A stretch of 64,000 nt of DNA from JAKIWV01 sp963773945 (GCA_963773945.1 CAVZDD010000005.1:310001-374000), one strand, 5' to 3'. Positions 9,627 to 18,162 are shown, counted from the stretch's first letter. A program made the numbers and translations. Notes: a model not told the origin generated them from the letters alone.

Positions 9627-10609
9627 TGTTCGAGGCCGAGAAGCTGATCACGGTCCCGTTCGACGTCTACCGGTTCGATCCGGCCGTGGGTGGCCCGCCC
9701 CGGTACCAACACTATGAGCTGCGCCTCGCCCCGCACACCCCTATTCTGACCGGCCTCCTCAAGATCCGGGACGAAATCGACCCCACGCTCACCCTCCGCT
9801 ACTCCTGCCGCAGCGCGATTTGTGGGTCATGCGCCATGCTGGTGAACTCGAAAAGCCGGCTCGCATGCCGCACGCCGGTCGGCCCCGAGGTCAAGGAGCA
9901 TGGTCGGATCGTGATCGACCCGATGCGGAACCAACCGGTTCTCCGGGACCTCGTGGTCGACCAGCAACCGTTCTGGAACCGCTACGAGAAGATGGAGCCC
10001 CACCTGATCCTTGACCCCCGACACCCGATGCCCGAGGGGGCCACGACGCAGATGTCCCCGGCGCAGGTCGAGCGTTTCAAGGAGACGCCCCGCTGCATCT
10101 CCTGCGGGGCCTGTTACTCGGCCTGCCCCGCGGTCGAGGCGGATCCGGAGTTCCCGGGTCCCATGGCGCTCGCGAAGCTCTACCGCTTCGTCGTCGACCC
10201 GCGCGACACCGCCCAAACGGCCCGCCTCGTGAAGATCCAAACCGAGGGGTTATGGCTCTGCCTCCGCTGTCACCTCTGTACCGAGGCCTGTCCCAAGGAC
10301 GTCCGCCCGTCGGAACGTATCCGGGACCTGAAGCAGCTGGCTATCGAGGCCCAGGGCGGGACCGAGCTCGGTTCCCGCCATGCGATTGGGTTCAAGAACA
10401 ACATCGAGTCGGGGGGAACGCTCAACGAGATGAAACTCGTCCGCCAGACATCAGGGGTCGCGGGAATGATCTCCGACATCCCGCAAGGCGTTCGGATCTG
10501 GCGCAAGAAGCCCGAAATCCTGGCGACACCGCACCCGATCGAGGGCATCGAGGAAGTGCAGCAGATCTACCGGGCCCTGGACGTCAAGAAGAAGAAGGAA
10601 GGGGAATGA
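9626..10609 (+). CDS. sdhB: Succinate dehydrogenase iron-sulfur subunit
   Basis: Electron-transfer subunit (327 residues) between SdhA and the quinone or other acceptor. The N-terminal plant-type ferredoxin domain has CRSAICGSCAML and a fourth Cys shortly after for the 2Fe-2S cluster. The C-terminal domain has CISCGACYSACPAV and CLRCHLCTEACPKD for the two cubane-type clusters. About 80 residues after the last cluster motif are longer than in many bacterial SdhB proteins. The ATG shares one base with the sdhA stop, and the stop overlaps the next gene by four bases (ATGA). Confidence 0.95.
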   Translation: MFEAEKLITVPFDVYRFDPAVGGPPRYQHYELRLAPHTPILTGLLKIRDEIDPTLTLRYSCRSAICGSCAMLVNSKSRLACRTPVGPEVKEHGRIVIDPMRNQPVLRDLVVDQQPFWNRYEKMEPHLILDPRHPMPEGATTQMSPAQVERFKETPRCISCGACYSACPAVEADPEFPGPMALAKLYRFVVDPRDTAQTARLVKIQTEGLWLCLRCHLCTEACPKDVRPSERIRDLKQLAIEAQGGTELGSRHAIGFKNNIESGGTLNEMKLVRQTSGVAGMISDIPQGVRIWRKKPEILATPHPIEGIEEVQQIYRALDVKKKKEGE

Positions 10610-11490
10610 AGCTCGCGTACTATCCCGGCTGCGTCGCCCAGTCATCGGGCAAGGAGCTCGATATGGCGACCCGCTGGGTCTGTCGAGCGCTCGGCATCGA
10701 GCTGGTGGCCTTCCCGAGTTTCTCCTGCTGCGGCTCCGGATTCGTCGACGAGGCGAACGAGGTGCTCAATGTCGCGCTCAACGCGCGGAACCTCGCGATC
10801 GCCGAGAAGGCCGGCCTAGACCTCCTCACAATCTGCTCCACGTGCCAGGGTATGCTGTCCCTCGCGAACCTACGCCTCGCGGACCCCGCGGTTAAGAGCC
10901 GAGTCGACGCCGCACTGAAGCCGATCGGCATCGAGTACCGAGGCACGACCAAGGTGAAGCATCTCCTGAGGGTGCTGACGGAGGACATCGGAGTCGACGC
11001 CATCAAGGCGAAGGTCGTCCGTCCCCTCGCCGGCCTCAAAGTAGGGGCGTTCTACGGTTGCCACCTGCTCCGTCCCCATGACGAGATGAACTGGGAGAGC
11101 GGAGAGGAACCCCATGCGTTCGAGGACCTGCTGACCGCCGTCGGCGCCGACCCGGTCTACTATCGGGGACGCGTGATGTGTTGCGGCTTTCCGATCCAGT
11201 TCGTCAAGCCGGGGACCGCGAGCCGGATCGCCGGTCGGCAGATCGATGATGCGAGGGCCCACGGCGCGGATGCGATGGCGACCCCGTGCCCCCTCTGCCA
11301 CATCTCGCTCGACGCGTACCAGAATCAAGCGGAGAAGGCGGTCGGACATCGGCTGGACATGCCAGTCTTCCACCTGCCCCAAGTCGTGGGACTGGCCCTC
11401 GGCGCGTCGCCCGAAGAGCTCGGACTCCCGCGACACCTGGTCCCGACGGACAGCGCTCTGGCCAAGATCGGGTCGAAGGCCGTCGCCTAA
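10606..11490 (+). CDS. CCG-domain protein, SdhC/SdhE-type subunit of succinate dehydrogenase (HdrB-like)
   Basis: A 294-residue protein with two cysteine-rich CCG domains. The first shows FSCCGSGF and CSTCQGM, the second VMCCGFPI and CPLCHIS. This is the architecture of heterodisulfide reductase HdrB and of the third subunit of class E (non-classical, anchorless) succinate dehydrogenases described in Sulfolobales and Thermoplasma relatives. It presumably binds an extra Fe-S cluster and links the SdhAB head to the membrane or quinone. The start ATG overlaps the sdhB stop (ATGA). The small fourth subunit often seen in this enzyme class is not found downstream. Confidence 0.88.
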   Translation: MKLAYYPGCVAQSSGKELDMATRWVCRALGIELVAFPSFSCCGSGFVDEANEVLNVALNARNLAIAEKAGLDLLTICSTCQGMLSLANLRLADPAVKSRVDAALKPIGIEYRGTTKVKHLLRVLTEDIGVDAIKAKVVRPLAGLKVGAFYGCHLLRPHDEMNWESGEEPHAFEDLLTAVGADPVYYRGRVMCCGFPIQFVKPGTASRIAGRQIDDARAHGADAMATPCPLCHISLDAYQNQAEKAVGHRLDMPVFHLPQVVGLALGASPEELGLPRHLVPTDSALAKIGSKAVA

Positions 11491-11619
11491 CCTCCCCCCA
11501 TCGAACGATAGAAGTACCAATCGCTCGTCCCGGCCGTCGTGCCGGAGGTCGAAATCTCTGATACCGGCGGGCACTCGCCCCGTCGGCTTCGGGAAGGCCA
11601 GGAGGGCCCCGGGGGCGAC

Positions 11620-12255
11620 ATGAGCCGGATCGTGTCCCTCAGCGACGGCGTCTTCGCGTTCGCGATGACCCTGCTCGTACTGTCGCTCACGGTACCGGCC
11701 ATCGCCGGCGGCCTGACGGCCGGGCAACTGAATGGCATGCTCGGCGCGTCGCTCTGGCACGATTGGCAGGGCTTCATCGGTTACGTATTCGCGTTCGTGA
11801 TGATCGCAGTCTGGTGGACCGCCCATCACCGACTCTTCCAGTATATCGTGCGGTACGACGACGTGCTCGTGAACCTGAATCTCGCGATGCTCCTCGAGAT
11901 AGCGGTGATGCCGTTCGCCCTCCGGATCTACACCCTCTACTCGAACACGGAGGTCGCCGTGGTGTTGTTCGCGGTGGTCGAAATGGCCACGGGACTTACC
12001 CTGAACCTCCTCTGGAGGTATGCGAGCGCGAACCACCGGCTCGTCACCGAGCATCTCTCGGATACCGCCATCCGCGCGATCCGCCTCCGGGGGCTGTTCA
12101 CCCCCATCGTCTTCGCGATCTCGATCCCGGTGGCGTTCGTGTCGATCAGTGCGGCGCAATACATCTGGGTCGGCGTGTTCGTGGCGCAGGCGCTCGGTCG
12201 CCGGGCTATGGATAATCGGGAACGGCAGCGCCACCCGGCGCAGACGTTGCTGTAA
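11620..12255 (+). CDS. TMEM175-family (DUF1211) potassium channel-like membrane protein
   Basis: A 211-residue, six-helix membrane protein. The first helix begins RIVSLSDGVFAFAMTLLVL, which matches the TMEM175 signature RxxxFSDGVFAxxxTLL except that Leu replaces the Phe of FSD. HHRLFQYI and LNLAMLLEIAVMPF are later family-like segments. Prokaryotic members form K+-permeable channels. The frame is open back to a GTG at 11539, but the ATG at 11620 has AGGAGGG upstream and is preferred. Its last 50 bases overlap the convergent small gene at 12206-12487. Confidence 0.8.
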   Translation: MSRIVSLSDGVFAFAMTLLVLSLTVPAIAGGLTAGQLNGMLGASLWHDWQGFIGYVFAFVMIAVWWTAHHRLFQYIVRYDDVLVNLNLAMLLEIAVMPFALRIYTLYSNTEVAVVLFAVVEMATGLTLNLLWRYASANHRLVTEHLSDTAIRAIRLRGLFTPIVFAISIPVAFVSISAAQYIWVGVFVAQALGRRAMDNRERQRHPAQTLL

Positions 12256-12487
12256 GGAACCGAGCGCCCTCGCCCTTGCTCACGTACATGTGGAGTGCAT
12301 CGCACGTGCCGCGGAAGTAGCGGGTCGCATCCGTGCCCACGGCGGCCCGGAGTCGGTCGGCGATCTCCTCGTCGGAGAGGCCGGCCTCCACGCGGGGCGT
12401 GAACATGCATCCAAAAATGAGGAACCGTTGTCCCTCGACGTCGAGGCGCTCCGTCTCGGCTGCGTTACAGAACGGGCAGTTCAGCAC
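12206..12487 (-). CDS. Small putative zinc-binding protein
   Basis: A 93-residue hypothetical protein starting at GTG 12487. It begins LNCPFCNAAETERLD and has further cysteines in FLIFGCMFTPRV and FRGTCDALHMYV, so a metal-binding role is possible; I do not recognise the family. A short helical region (LSDEEIADRLRAAVG) follows. It overlaps the end of the TMEM175-like gene by 50 bases in the convergent orientation, so the C-terminus is the least certain part. Confidence 0.6.
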   Translation of the reverse strand: MLNCPFCNAAETERLDVEGQRFLIFGCMFTPRVEAGLSDEEIADRLRAAVGTDATRYFRGTCDALHMYVSKGEGARFLTATSAPGGAAVPDYP

Positions 12488-12545
12488 GCCCTATCGATTC
12501 GGAGACACGGTATGAGTCTAACGGAATCGGCCGGAACGTTGGGAA

Positions 12546-14012
12546 TCACGCGATGTGGTACCGTCCGAATCGATCTTGGAAGAGGACGCCCCGGATCCGG
12601 AGCCGTTCCAGCTGGTTCTCGACGCTCGAGGTCGTCGCCCCCTGGCCGACCGCCGTGACCGCCTCCTCCAGGGAGATCCCATCGGGACGGGTTTCCGCCA
12701 ACGCTTCGAGCGCCCGCCGGAGCCGGGTGGTCCGCCCGCCCTCCGTTCGGTCGACCAGTCGAGTCAGGGGCCCGCGCCCTTCGTGGGCCCAGGCCCGGAC
12801 TCGTTGGATGGCACCAATAAGCGAGTGAACCGCCCCGTGCAGGTCGACGGGCTCAACTTCTGTGGCACCGCGAAGCCGCGCCCTTGCGATAGTGGTCTGC
12901 GCGAGCCGCTCCCGAAATTCTCGTCGATCCACGAGGCCGGCCCAGGTCCCCCCGAGACCTTCCGATAATCCGCTGGGCATCGTGTCCAGCGCCTCCCGTA
13001 GCCGGGGCGTTTCGTCCTCGAGCCAGCGGTGCCACTCAGGATTTTCTGGCGGCTCCGGCGCCCACCAGTGGAGACCCCAAACCGTGGCCCGGATATCGTC
13101 GGGGATCTCGACCCGGACCCGTGGCACCCGCCTCGCTTCTTCCGACGAGAGGAGGAGAATGAGATGACCCGCCGAGAGGGCGGAGACGAACTCGGAGGTC
13201 AAGGCGCTGCCGTAGGTGATCGTGGAGCGAGGGGGAGATCCTTTGGAAGGAGCCTCCGCCGGGGGCCCCGAGGCGGGGCGCAGTTGAATGGAGAATGGAC
13301 GCGCGGTCCCCGCAAGGCCCCGTCGAATGCGAGCCCCCGAGACGAGTTCGATGGTCTTCGAGGACGTGCCCCGGACATTACTGACCCACTCGGGCGCCAG
13401 GCTGACGACGTCCGCGAGGAACATCCGTAGCCGGGTGAGGGACCAGCTCTCCACCTCCATATGTAGGCCGACTCCGGCCGGTCGGCCATGCCACGGAGTA
13501 GAACCCACGATGGGTAGCAAGAGGGTCTCGACCACCGACGGGGGGAGACGCCAAAGTCCCGCCAGCGTAGGAACTACGGCGGACGCCGAAGGCGCGGAGA
13601 CGCCCGGGAAGGTCTCCTCCCAGGTGGCGGGGAGGACTCCGGCGCGAGCGTCCAGCAGTACTTCACCGGCAGAACTCTCCGGGATGGTCAGGACCCGTTT
13701 CAGGGGGCGGGCGATCCGCACGAGGCTTCCTTCGGCGGGGCGACGCGTGCGAGCCGGCAGCGCACTCAGAAACGTGGACCCGGATCCCGTCGGCAGCGCG
13801 GAGAGTGCGAAGAGCGTGCGGTCGCTCCCCGCCTCTCCCCAATCGGCCGGTGGCTCGATCGAGGACGCAAAGCCGACCACGTCCGGCAGCGGGCGACCGT
13901 AGGGGACCCGACGGAGTTCGGCCTCCCACCGAGCGAAGGCCGACCGGCGCGCTTGCTCCCACGGATGCTCCCGTCGTCGGGGGGCGGATTCGGGGGTCGA
14001 CACGCGTCGCAT
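12546..14012 (-). CDS. Unrecognised 488-residue protein with C-terminal winged-helix-like domain
   Basis: I do not recognise this protein. The ATG at 14012 (MRRVSTPESAP) is a reasonable start; the frame is open further upstream but there it overlaps the ribbon-helix-helix gene. The last 65 residues look like a winged helix (ALAETRPDGISLEEAV, then VENQLERLRIRGVLFQD), like the end of MCM helicases. The helical part before it (TTIARARLRG, then VDLHGAVHSLIGAIQRV) resembles an AAA+ lid. No proper Walker A or B motif is visible; GSGST near residue 75 is not in a P-loop context. It may be a degenerate, non-catalytic relative of an AAA+/MCM protein, but that is inference. Confidence 0.7.
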   Translation of the reverse strand: MRRVSTPESAPRRREHPWEQARRSAFARWEAELRRVPYGRPLPDVVGFASSIEPPADWGEAGSDRTLFALSALPTGSGSTFLSALPARTRRPAEGSLVRIARPLKRVLTIPESSAGEVLLDARAGVLPATWEETFPGVSAPSASAVVPTLAGLWRLPPSVVETLLLPIVGSTPWHGRPAGVGLHMEVESWSLTRLRMFLADVVSLAPEWVSNVRGTSSKTIELVSGARIRRGLAGTARPFSIQLRPASGPPAEAPSKGSPPRSTITYGSALTSEFVSALSAGHLILLLSSEEARRVPRVRVEIPDDIRATVWGLHWWAPEPPENPEWHRWLEDETPRLREALDTMPSGLSEGLGGTWAGLVDRREFRERLAQTTIARARLRGATEVEPVDLHGAVHSLIGAIQRVRAWAHEGRGPLTRLVDRTEGGRTTRLRRALEALAETRPDGISLEEAVTAVGQGATTSSVENQLERLRIRGVLFQDRFGRYHIA

Positions 14013-14055
14013 CGGTCCGATCCCCGGCTGAACCCGGCCGCTTGCCTGCCGGGTG

Positions 14056-14313
14056 TTAGTCGATGTATCCGAGCGAGCGAAGCCGTTCGCGGAGTTGCCG
14101 TTCCTCGTCTTCGGAGAAAGGCGTCTCCGAGGTCGACTCCGCCAGTCGGGCGAGGATGAAGGAAACGAAATCGTCGAGGGAGGCGAACGAGGTCTGGGCG
14201 AGCTTCTTGTCGAGCTGGCGAGCCACCTCTTCGGGAATCTTGACGGTCCGGGAGCCGTCCGGGGACCCATGCGTCGTGGTCATTTCCGTAGGTCTGGAGC
14301 TACGGCCCGCCAT
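14056..14313 (-). CDS. Ribbon-helix-helix (CopG-like) protein
   Basis: An 85-residue protein with a ribbon-helix-helix fold: strand SRTVKIPEEVARQLDKKL, then TSFASLDDFVSFILARLAE. Such proteins bind DNA as dimers and often regulate neighbours. The ATG at 14313 is chosen because it has GAAGGAAAGG a few bases upstream; ATG 14283 is possible. It lies between guaA subunit B (35 bases upstream) and the 488-residue protein (43 bases downstream) on the same strand. Confidence 0.8.
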   Translation of the reverse strand: MAGRSSRPTEMTTTHGSPDGSRTVKIPEEVARQLDKKLAQTSFASLDDFVSFILARLAESTSETPFSEDEERQLRERLRSLGYID

Positions 14314-14348
14314 ATGTCCTTTCCTTCGCAGGGGGCCGGCCCCGCTCC

Positions 14349-15296
14349 CTATTCCCACTCGATCGTGGCGGGCGGTTTGTCCGTCACGTCGTAGAGCACG
14401 CGGGTCACCTGGCCGGAAAGTTCCCGGGTGATTCGTTCCGCGATCGTGCGCAGGAGGGTCATCGGTACCCCCATCGCCGTGGCCGTCATCGCGTCGGAGG
14501 ATTCGACGATCCGCACCGATACGGCTTCGCCGTGGACGCGGTTGTCCCCCTGGACGCCGACGGTCCGGACGGGCAGGAGCACGGCGAAGTACTGCCACGG
14601 ACGGGCGATCGAGCCGTCGGCGATGCGTCGCTCGACCTCCTCCTCGACGACCGCGTTGGCCCGGCGCACGATCTCGACGCGCTCGGCGGTGATCGGTCCG
14701 GCGACCCGGACGGCGAGACCCGGGCCAGGGAACGGCTGCCGTTCGGGATTGGGAATCCTGAGATACGCCGAAAGGGCCCGCACCTCGTCCTTGTAGAGGT
14801 CGCGCAGCGGCTCTACGATCTTCAGTTTGAGATCTCTTGGCAGGCCCCCGACGTTGTGGTGGGTCTTGATCGTATCGCGGAGGGCCCCCCCGCTTTCGAT
14901 CCAATCGGGCGCGATCGTGCCCTGGATCAGGGTGTCCGCGCCGAAGCGCTCGGCCTCCGTTTCGAACACTCGGATGAACGCCTCGCCGATCCGCCGGCGT
15001 TTCTCCTCGGGGTCGCTCACCCCGGCGAGAGCCTTCAGGAATCGGTCGGCGGCCGGGAGGACCTCGACGGACAGGTGGCTGGCGTGGAAGAGCCCCTGGA
15101 CCTTCTCGATCTCGTGGAGCCGCAGCAGACCGTTGTCGACGAACAAAGCGCGCGAGCGATTGCCGAGGGCCTCCTGGGCCAGGAGGGCGGCGGCCGTGCT
15201 ATCGATACCGCCGCTCGCGGCCACGATGGCGCGGCCCGGTACCTGGGTCTGCAGCTGGGTGATCGCTTCTTGGTGGAACGCTGCGGGATCCCTCAC
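14349..15296 (-). CDS. guaAB: GMP synthase, ATP-pyrophosphatase subunit (subunit B)
   Basis: This subunit adenylates XMP and aminates it to GMP; the glutamine amidotransferase subunit is a separate gene in archaea and is not in this window. The P-loop SGGIDSTAAALLAQEA is near the N-terminus. IQGTIAPDWIESG and HHNVGGLP are family motifs, and the C-terminal dimerisation domain ends with TDKPPATIEWE. The GTG at 15296 makes a 4-base GTGA overlap with the purE stop and gives 315 residues, the normal size. The ATG at 15338 would force a 46-base overlap and is less likely. Confidence 0.95.
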   Translation of the reverse strand: MRDPAAFHQEAITQLQTQVPGRAIVAASGGIDSTAAALLAQEALGNRSRALFVDNGLLRLHEIEKVQGLFHASHLSVEVLPAADRFLKALAGVSDPEEKRRRIGEAFIRVFETEAERFGADTLIQGTIAPDWIESGGALRDTIKTHHNVGGLPRDLKLKIVEPLRDLYKDEVRALSAYLRIPNPERQPFPGPGLAVRVAGPITAERVEIVRRANAVVEEEVERRIADGSIARPWQYFAVLLPVRTVGVQGDNRVHGEAVSVRIVESSDAMTATAMGVPMTLLRTIAERITRELSGQVTRVLYDVTDKPPATIEWE

Positions 15297-15757
15297 ACCT
15301 TCTCCGGAGGGGTGACCGGAGGAGTATCCTCCGTCCATTTCGCGCGATAGGCCTGGAGGCCCGCGGTAAGCTCCGGGTACTTGAGCGCCAGGATTTCCAC
15401 CGCGAGGAGGGCGGCGTTGTCCGCCGCGTCAAGTCCCACTGCCGCCACGGGAACGCCCGGGGGCATCTGAACGACCGAGAGGAGGCTGTCCAGCCCGAGG
15501 CCCTTGTGAATGGGCACGCCGATCACCGGGCGCAGGGTCCGGGCGGCCACCGCTCCTGGCAGCGCGGCGGAGAGTCCGGCCATGGCGATGAAAACGTCCG
15601 TCTCGGGGTCGCGAGCCAATCGGTCGACCTTCTCGGGCGTCCGGTGGGCCGAGGCGACGTGGATCTCTGCCGGAACGTGGAACTCCGCCAGTCGCTGCCG
15701 GGCGGCCTCGGCCGTCGGCATGTCGGACTTGCTGCCGATCAGGATCGCGACCTTCAT
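15293..15757 (-). CDS. purE: N5-carboxyaminoimidazole ribonucleotide mutase PurE
   Basis: De novo purine synthesis enzyme that moves the carboxylate on AIR to give CAIR. It has the class I signatures ILIGSKSDMP, ASAHRTPE and AMAGLSAALPG, with VGLDAADNAALLAVEIL near the end. About 154 residues, standard length. ATG at 15757 gives the usual MKVAILIGS start; a GTG nine bases upstream is also in frame. It is followed by guaA subunit B with a GTGA overlap. A TATA box lies at 15783-15790, so the mRNA is nearly leaderless. Confidence 0.95.
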   Translation of the reverse strand: MKVAILIGSKSDMPTAEAARQRLAEFHVPAEIHVASAHRTPEKVDRLARDPETDVFIAMAGLSAALPGAVAARTLRPVIGVPIHKGLGLDSLLSVVQMPPGVPVAAVGLDAADNAALLAVEILALKYPELTAGLQAYRAKWTEDTPPVTPPEKV

Positions 15758-15782
15758 GGGGGCCACGGAGTTGCCCCGTCAC

Positions 15783-15790
15783 ATAAAAGT
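15783..15790. promoter_or_regulatory. TATA box between purE and the 15843 gene
   Basis: ATAAAAGT on the plus strand, ACTTTTAT on the minus strand, in the 85-base gap between divergent genes. On the minus strand it predicts a start close to the purE ATG. On the plus strand it predicts a start near 15812, about 30 bases before the GTG of the membrane protein. It could serve one or both. Confidence 0.5.
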
Positions 15791-15842
15791 TCGAGCGGTG
15801 CCCGGCCGAAACCTCCATAGGTCGAGAGGCCCCGCGCACCGT

Positions 15843-16496
15843 GTGGCCCTCAAGTTCCACACCGGCGGCGGGCTGCGTCGTTGGCTCGGGGCCCGATTCG
15901 GGGGCGACCTCGAGCTCGGCGACCGGATTTATCGTCGCATTCTGCACGGCCTGGGCGCCGCGATCCTCCTCTACTACGCGGTTCCCCGGCATCTCGTCGC
16001 CTGGTTCACGTCCGAGGATCTCGTGCTCATCGGGCTGGGACTCGTCCTGGTGCTCGAGGTCTTGCGATGGACCGTCGGAGTCGAGCTTCCGACGATCCGT
16101 CCGTACGAGCGGAAAAGGATCGCGAGCTACACGTTCTATGCCGTGGCGCTCGTAGCCGCGGTCCTCCTGTTCCCGGCTCCCGTCGCGTGGGTCGTAGTCC
16201 TGGGAACGGCCTTCGTCGACCCGTTAATCGGGGAGCTCCGGTTATCGCCCCGTTGGCGCACCACGTATCCCTGGCTTCCGGGGGTCGTCTACGTCTTGCT
16301 CGGCGCCAGTGCGCTCATTCTGGTGAGCCGCTGGCCCGCCTTCGCCGCCGTGACCTTTGCGGGGATCTCAGCGGTGATCGGGATCGCCGTCGAGCGGCCG
16401 CGGCTCCGGGAACTCGACGACGACCTCGCGATGACGCTCGTCCCGGCAGTCGTGCTCTTCGCGTTGTTGCACTTCGTGCCGAGCGTCTTCCCCTAG
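15843..16496 (+). CDS. Membrane protein, CTP-transferase/dolichol kinase-like
   Basis: A 217-residue protein with about six hydrophobic segments. The order and spacing resemble the phosphatidate cytidylyltransferase/dolichol kinase superfamily: LGTAFVDPLIGELR near residue 122 sits where the GDxxAxxxGR motif is expected. The final segment VERPRLRELDDDLAMTLVPAVVLF resembles the family's ExxxxxxDDNLxxP ending. The key GD pair is not perfectly conserved, so activity on CTP is uncertain. Start is GTG 15843. It ends 13 bases from the convergent KaiC-like gene. Confidence 0.65.
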   Translation: MALKFHTGGGLRRWLGARFGGDLELGDRIYRRILHGLGAAILLYYAVPRHLVAWFTSEDLVLIGLGLVLVLEVLRWTVGVELPTIRPYERKRIASYTFYAVALVAAVLLFPAPVAWVVVLGTAFVDPLIGELRLSPRWRTTYPWLPGVVYVLLGASALILVSRWPAFAAVTFAGISAVIGIAVERPRLRELDDDLAMTLVPAVVLFALLHFVPSVFP

Positions 16497-16509
16497 GGGC
16501 GAGCCGGGC

Positions 16510-18057
16510 TCAGAGGATCGGGGTCAGCTTCGCGTGCGGGGGCCCCTTCGTGGGGTCGTACGAGATCGAGTAGATCGTCGTCCGGGGCCGGATACCATAG
16601 ATGCACGGCGCGTTGTCGATGTTGATGATCCGGAAGTACGAGTCCATCATGTTCAGGATCTCGCTCGACACCAGGAGACCCGGCTTGAGGAGACCAATGC
16701 CCAGATTCCCGAGGAGCTTGGTTCGCTGGACGCCCTGGAAGTAGAGCCGGATGGCGACCTGGTCGCCCATGAGGCTCTCCATCGTGTCGAACGCGGTGTA
16801 CTCGATGAACGGCTTGCCCTCGGGTCCCCGGACGGCCTTTTCCGCGCTCGTCATCGCGCGGGTCGCTTCGTCCCGGCCGTACCGGGCCATCGGCACGATG
16901 TAGGCTTCTTCGCTCTCTGACGCGGTGTAGTCCGCGATCCGCACCCGGCTGTCGAAGATGTGGGGCGGGCAGAACCGCGTGATCGTGTCGCGCAGTTTCT
17001 CGGGTGACTCGCCGGCGGCGAGCACCGCGGTGATGCCCCGGCTCTGGGTGAGGAAGTTCAGGAACGTGGGCACCAGCACGAGGTAGTAGTCGTCGATGCC
17101 GACGTTGACGTCGACCTCGAACGCGTTGTAGCTGCCCCGCCGGAATCCGCCGCCCAGGAGGGCGTCGAAGTCGCTGATGCCGGTCGAGTAGAACCGCTCC
17201 GGATCGGCTTCGGGAGCCCACTGCGGAGGCGGGGTCGTCGAGTGCGTCAGGGGAGAACCGGGACCGAGGGCAGTGAACCGACCGCCCGCGAGCGTGACGG
17301 CGTACCGGGGCTGTCCGATGGCGGTCGCCCGCAGCTTCTCGAGCCGCATGTGGCGGACGCGACGTTCGTCGAGTTCCTCGCGGACCACGGAGACGAGGCC
17401 GTCCACCAGATACTCGATGCCGCCCGCTTCGGGTTTTTCGAGGATCATCACGACGTTGGTGTTCGAGTTCTCGACCAGGTCCTTCTGGAGGGCCATGACG
17501 AACTCTTCCATCTCGAGGCCGTACTTGTGGGTCACACCCTCGAGGGAATCGATGACGAGCAGCGCCTTGTCTGGGAGGACCGTCTCGATCCGGTTGTAGC
17601 AGTTCTCAACCTCCGGCATCGGGTTGCGCCGCAGGAGCGCGTTCAGCTGGGCCCGGTCGACGCGGGTGGGCGGACCGCGCTCATCCGAGATGGCTGACAT
17701 CACGTGCTTGGCCGCCGTGATCTTGGCGCGCTGGTCTTCGGGCAGTTCCTGCACGACGGCCTTGTCACGGGCGTGGAGGGTATCGAGGAAGAGTTTCCCG
17801 GCGTCCAAAATTCGGGTCCGGAGTTCGCTGGCGCGGAGCCACGGGAACTGTCGGTAGAGGGCTTCGTCGCTGACCCGAGTCGAGAGATAGAACGATTGAT
17901 TGGGCTTGCCCATTCGTTCGAGCAGTTCGAGCCCGAACGTGGTCTTCCCGGTACCGGCGCCGCCCTTCACGATGAGGGACCGACCGCCCTTTCCCGAGAG
18001 GAACATCGACACTTCCAGGGGGATTGCCCCGCTGGCCGACCCGCTGTTTCCCTGCAT
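16510..18057 (-). CDS. KaiC/GvpD-like RecA-superfamily ATPase with two domains
   Basis: A 515-residue protein starting with a RecA-type domain. Walker A GGAGTGKTTFGLELL is near residue 33 and Walker B ALLVIDSLEGVTHKYG near residue 165, preceded by a short MFLSGKGGRSLIVKG strand like that of GvpD. A second domain from about residue 290 (YSTGISDFDALLGGGFRRGS) has the KaiC entry sequence but lacks a P-loop, so it is probably non-catalytic. Roles of such proteins in archaea range from regulation to signalling, and I cannot assign one. It lies 105 bases downstream of alaS and probably has its own promoter there. Confidence 0.82.
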   Translation of the reverse strand: MQGNSGSASGAIPLEVSMFLSGKGGRSLIVKGGAGTGKTTFGLELLERMGKPNQSFYLSTRVSDEALYRQFPWLRASELRTRILDAGKLFLDTLHARDKAVVQELPEDQRAKITAAKHVMSAISDERGPPTRVDRAQLNALLRRNPMPEVENCYNRIETVLPDKALLVIDSLEGVTHKYGLEMEEFVMALQKDLVENSNTNVVMILEKPEAGGIEYLVDGLVSVVREELDERRVRHMRLEKLRATAIGQPRYAVTLAGGRFTALGPGSPLTHSTTPPPQWAPEADPERFYSTGISDFDALLGGGFRRGSYNAFEVDVNVGIDDYYLVLVPTFLNFLTQSRGITAVLAAGESPEKLRDTITRFCPPHIFDSRVRIADYTASESEEAYIVPMARYGRDEATRAMTSAEKAVRGPEGKPFIEYTAFDTMESLMGDQVAIRLYFQGVQRTKLLGNLGIGLLKPGLLVSSEILNMMDSYFRIINIDNAPCIYGIRPRTTIYSISYDPTKGPPHAKLTPIL

Positions 18058-18162
18058 CCGTGGAACCGACCTGTGACTACCGGTCGACCGAAAGGCCCCC
18101 CGGGTATCCGAATAATGGAGCCGATTAGAAGGTAAACCTTTCGGGGCCGCGGTGGTAGTTGC

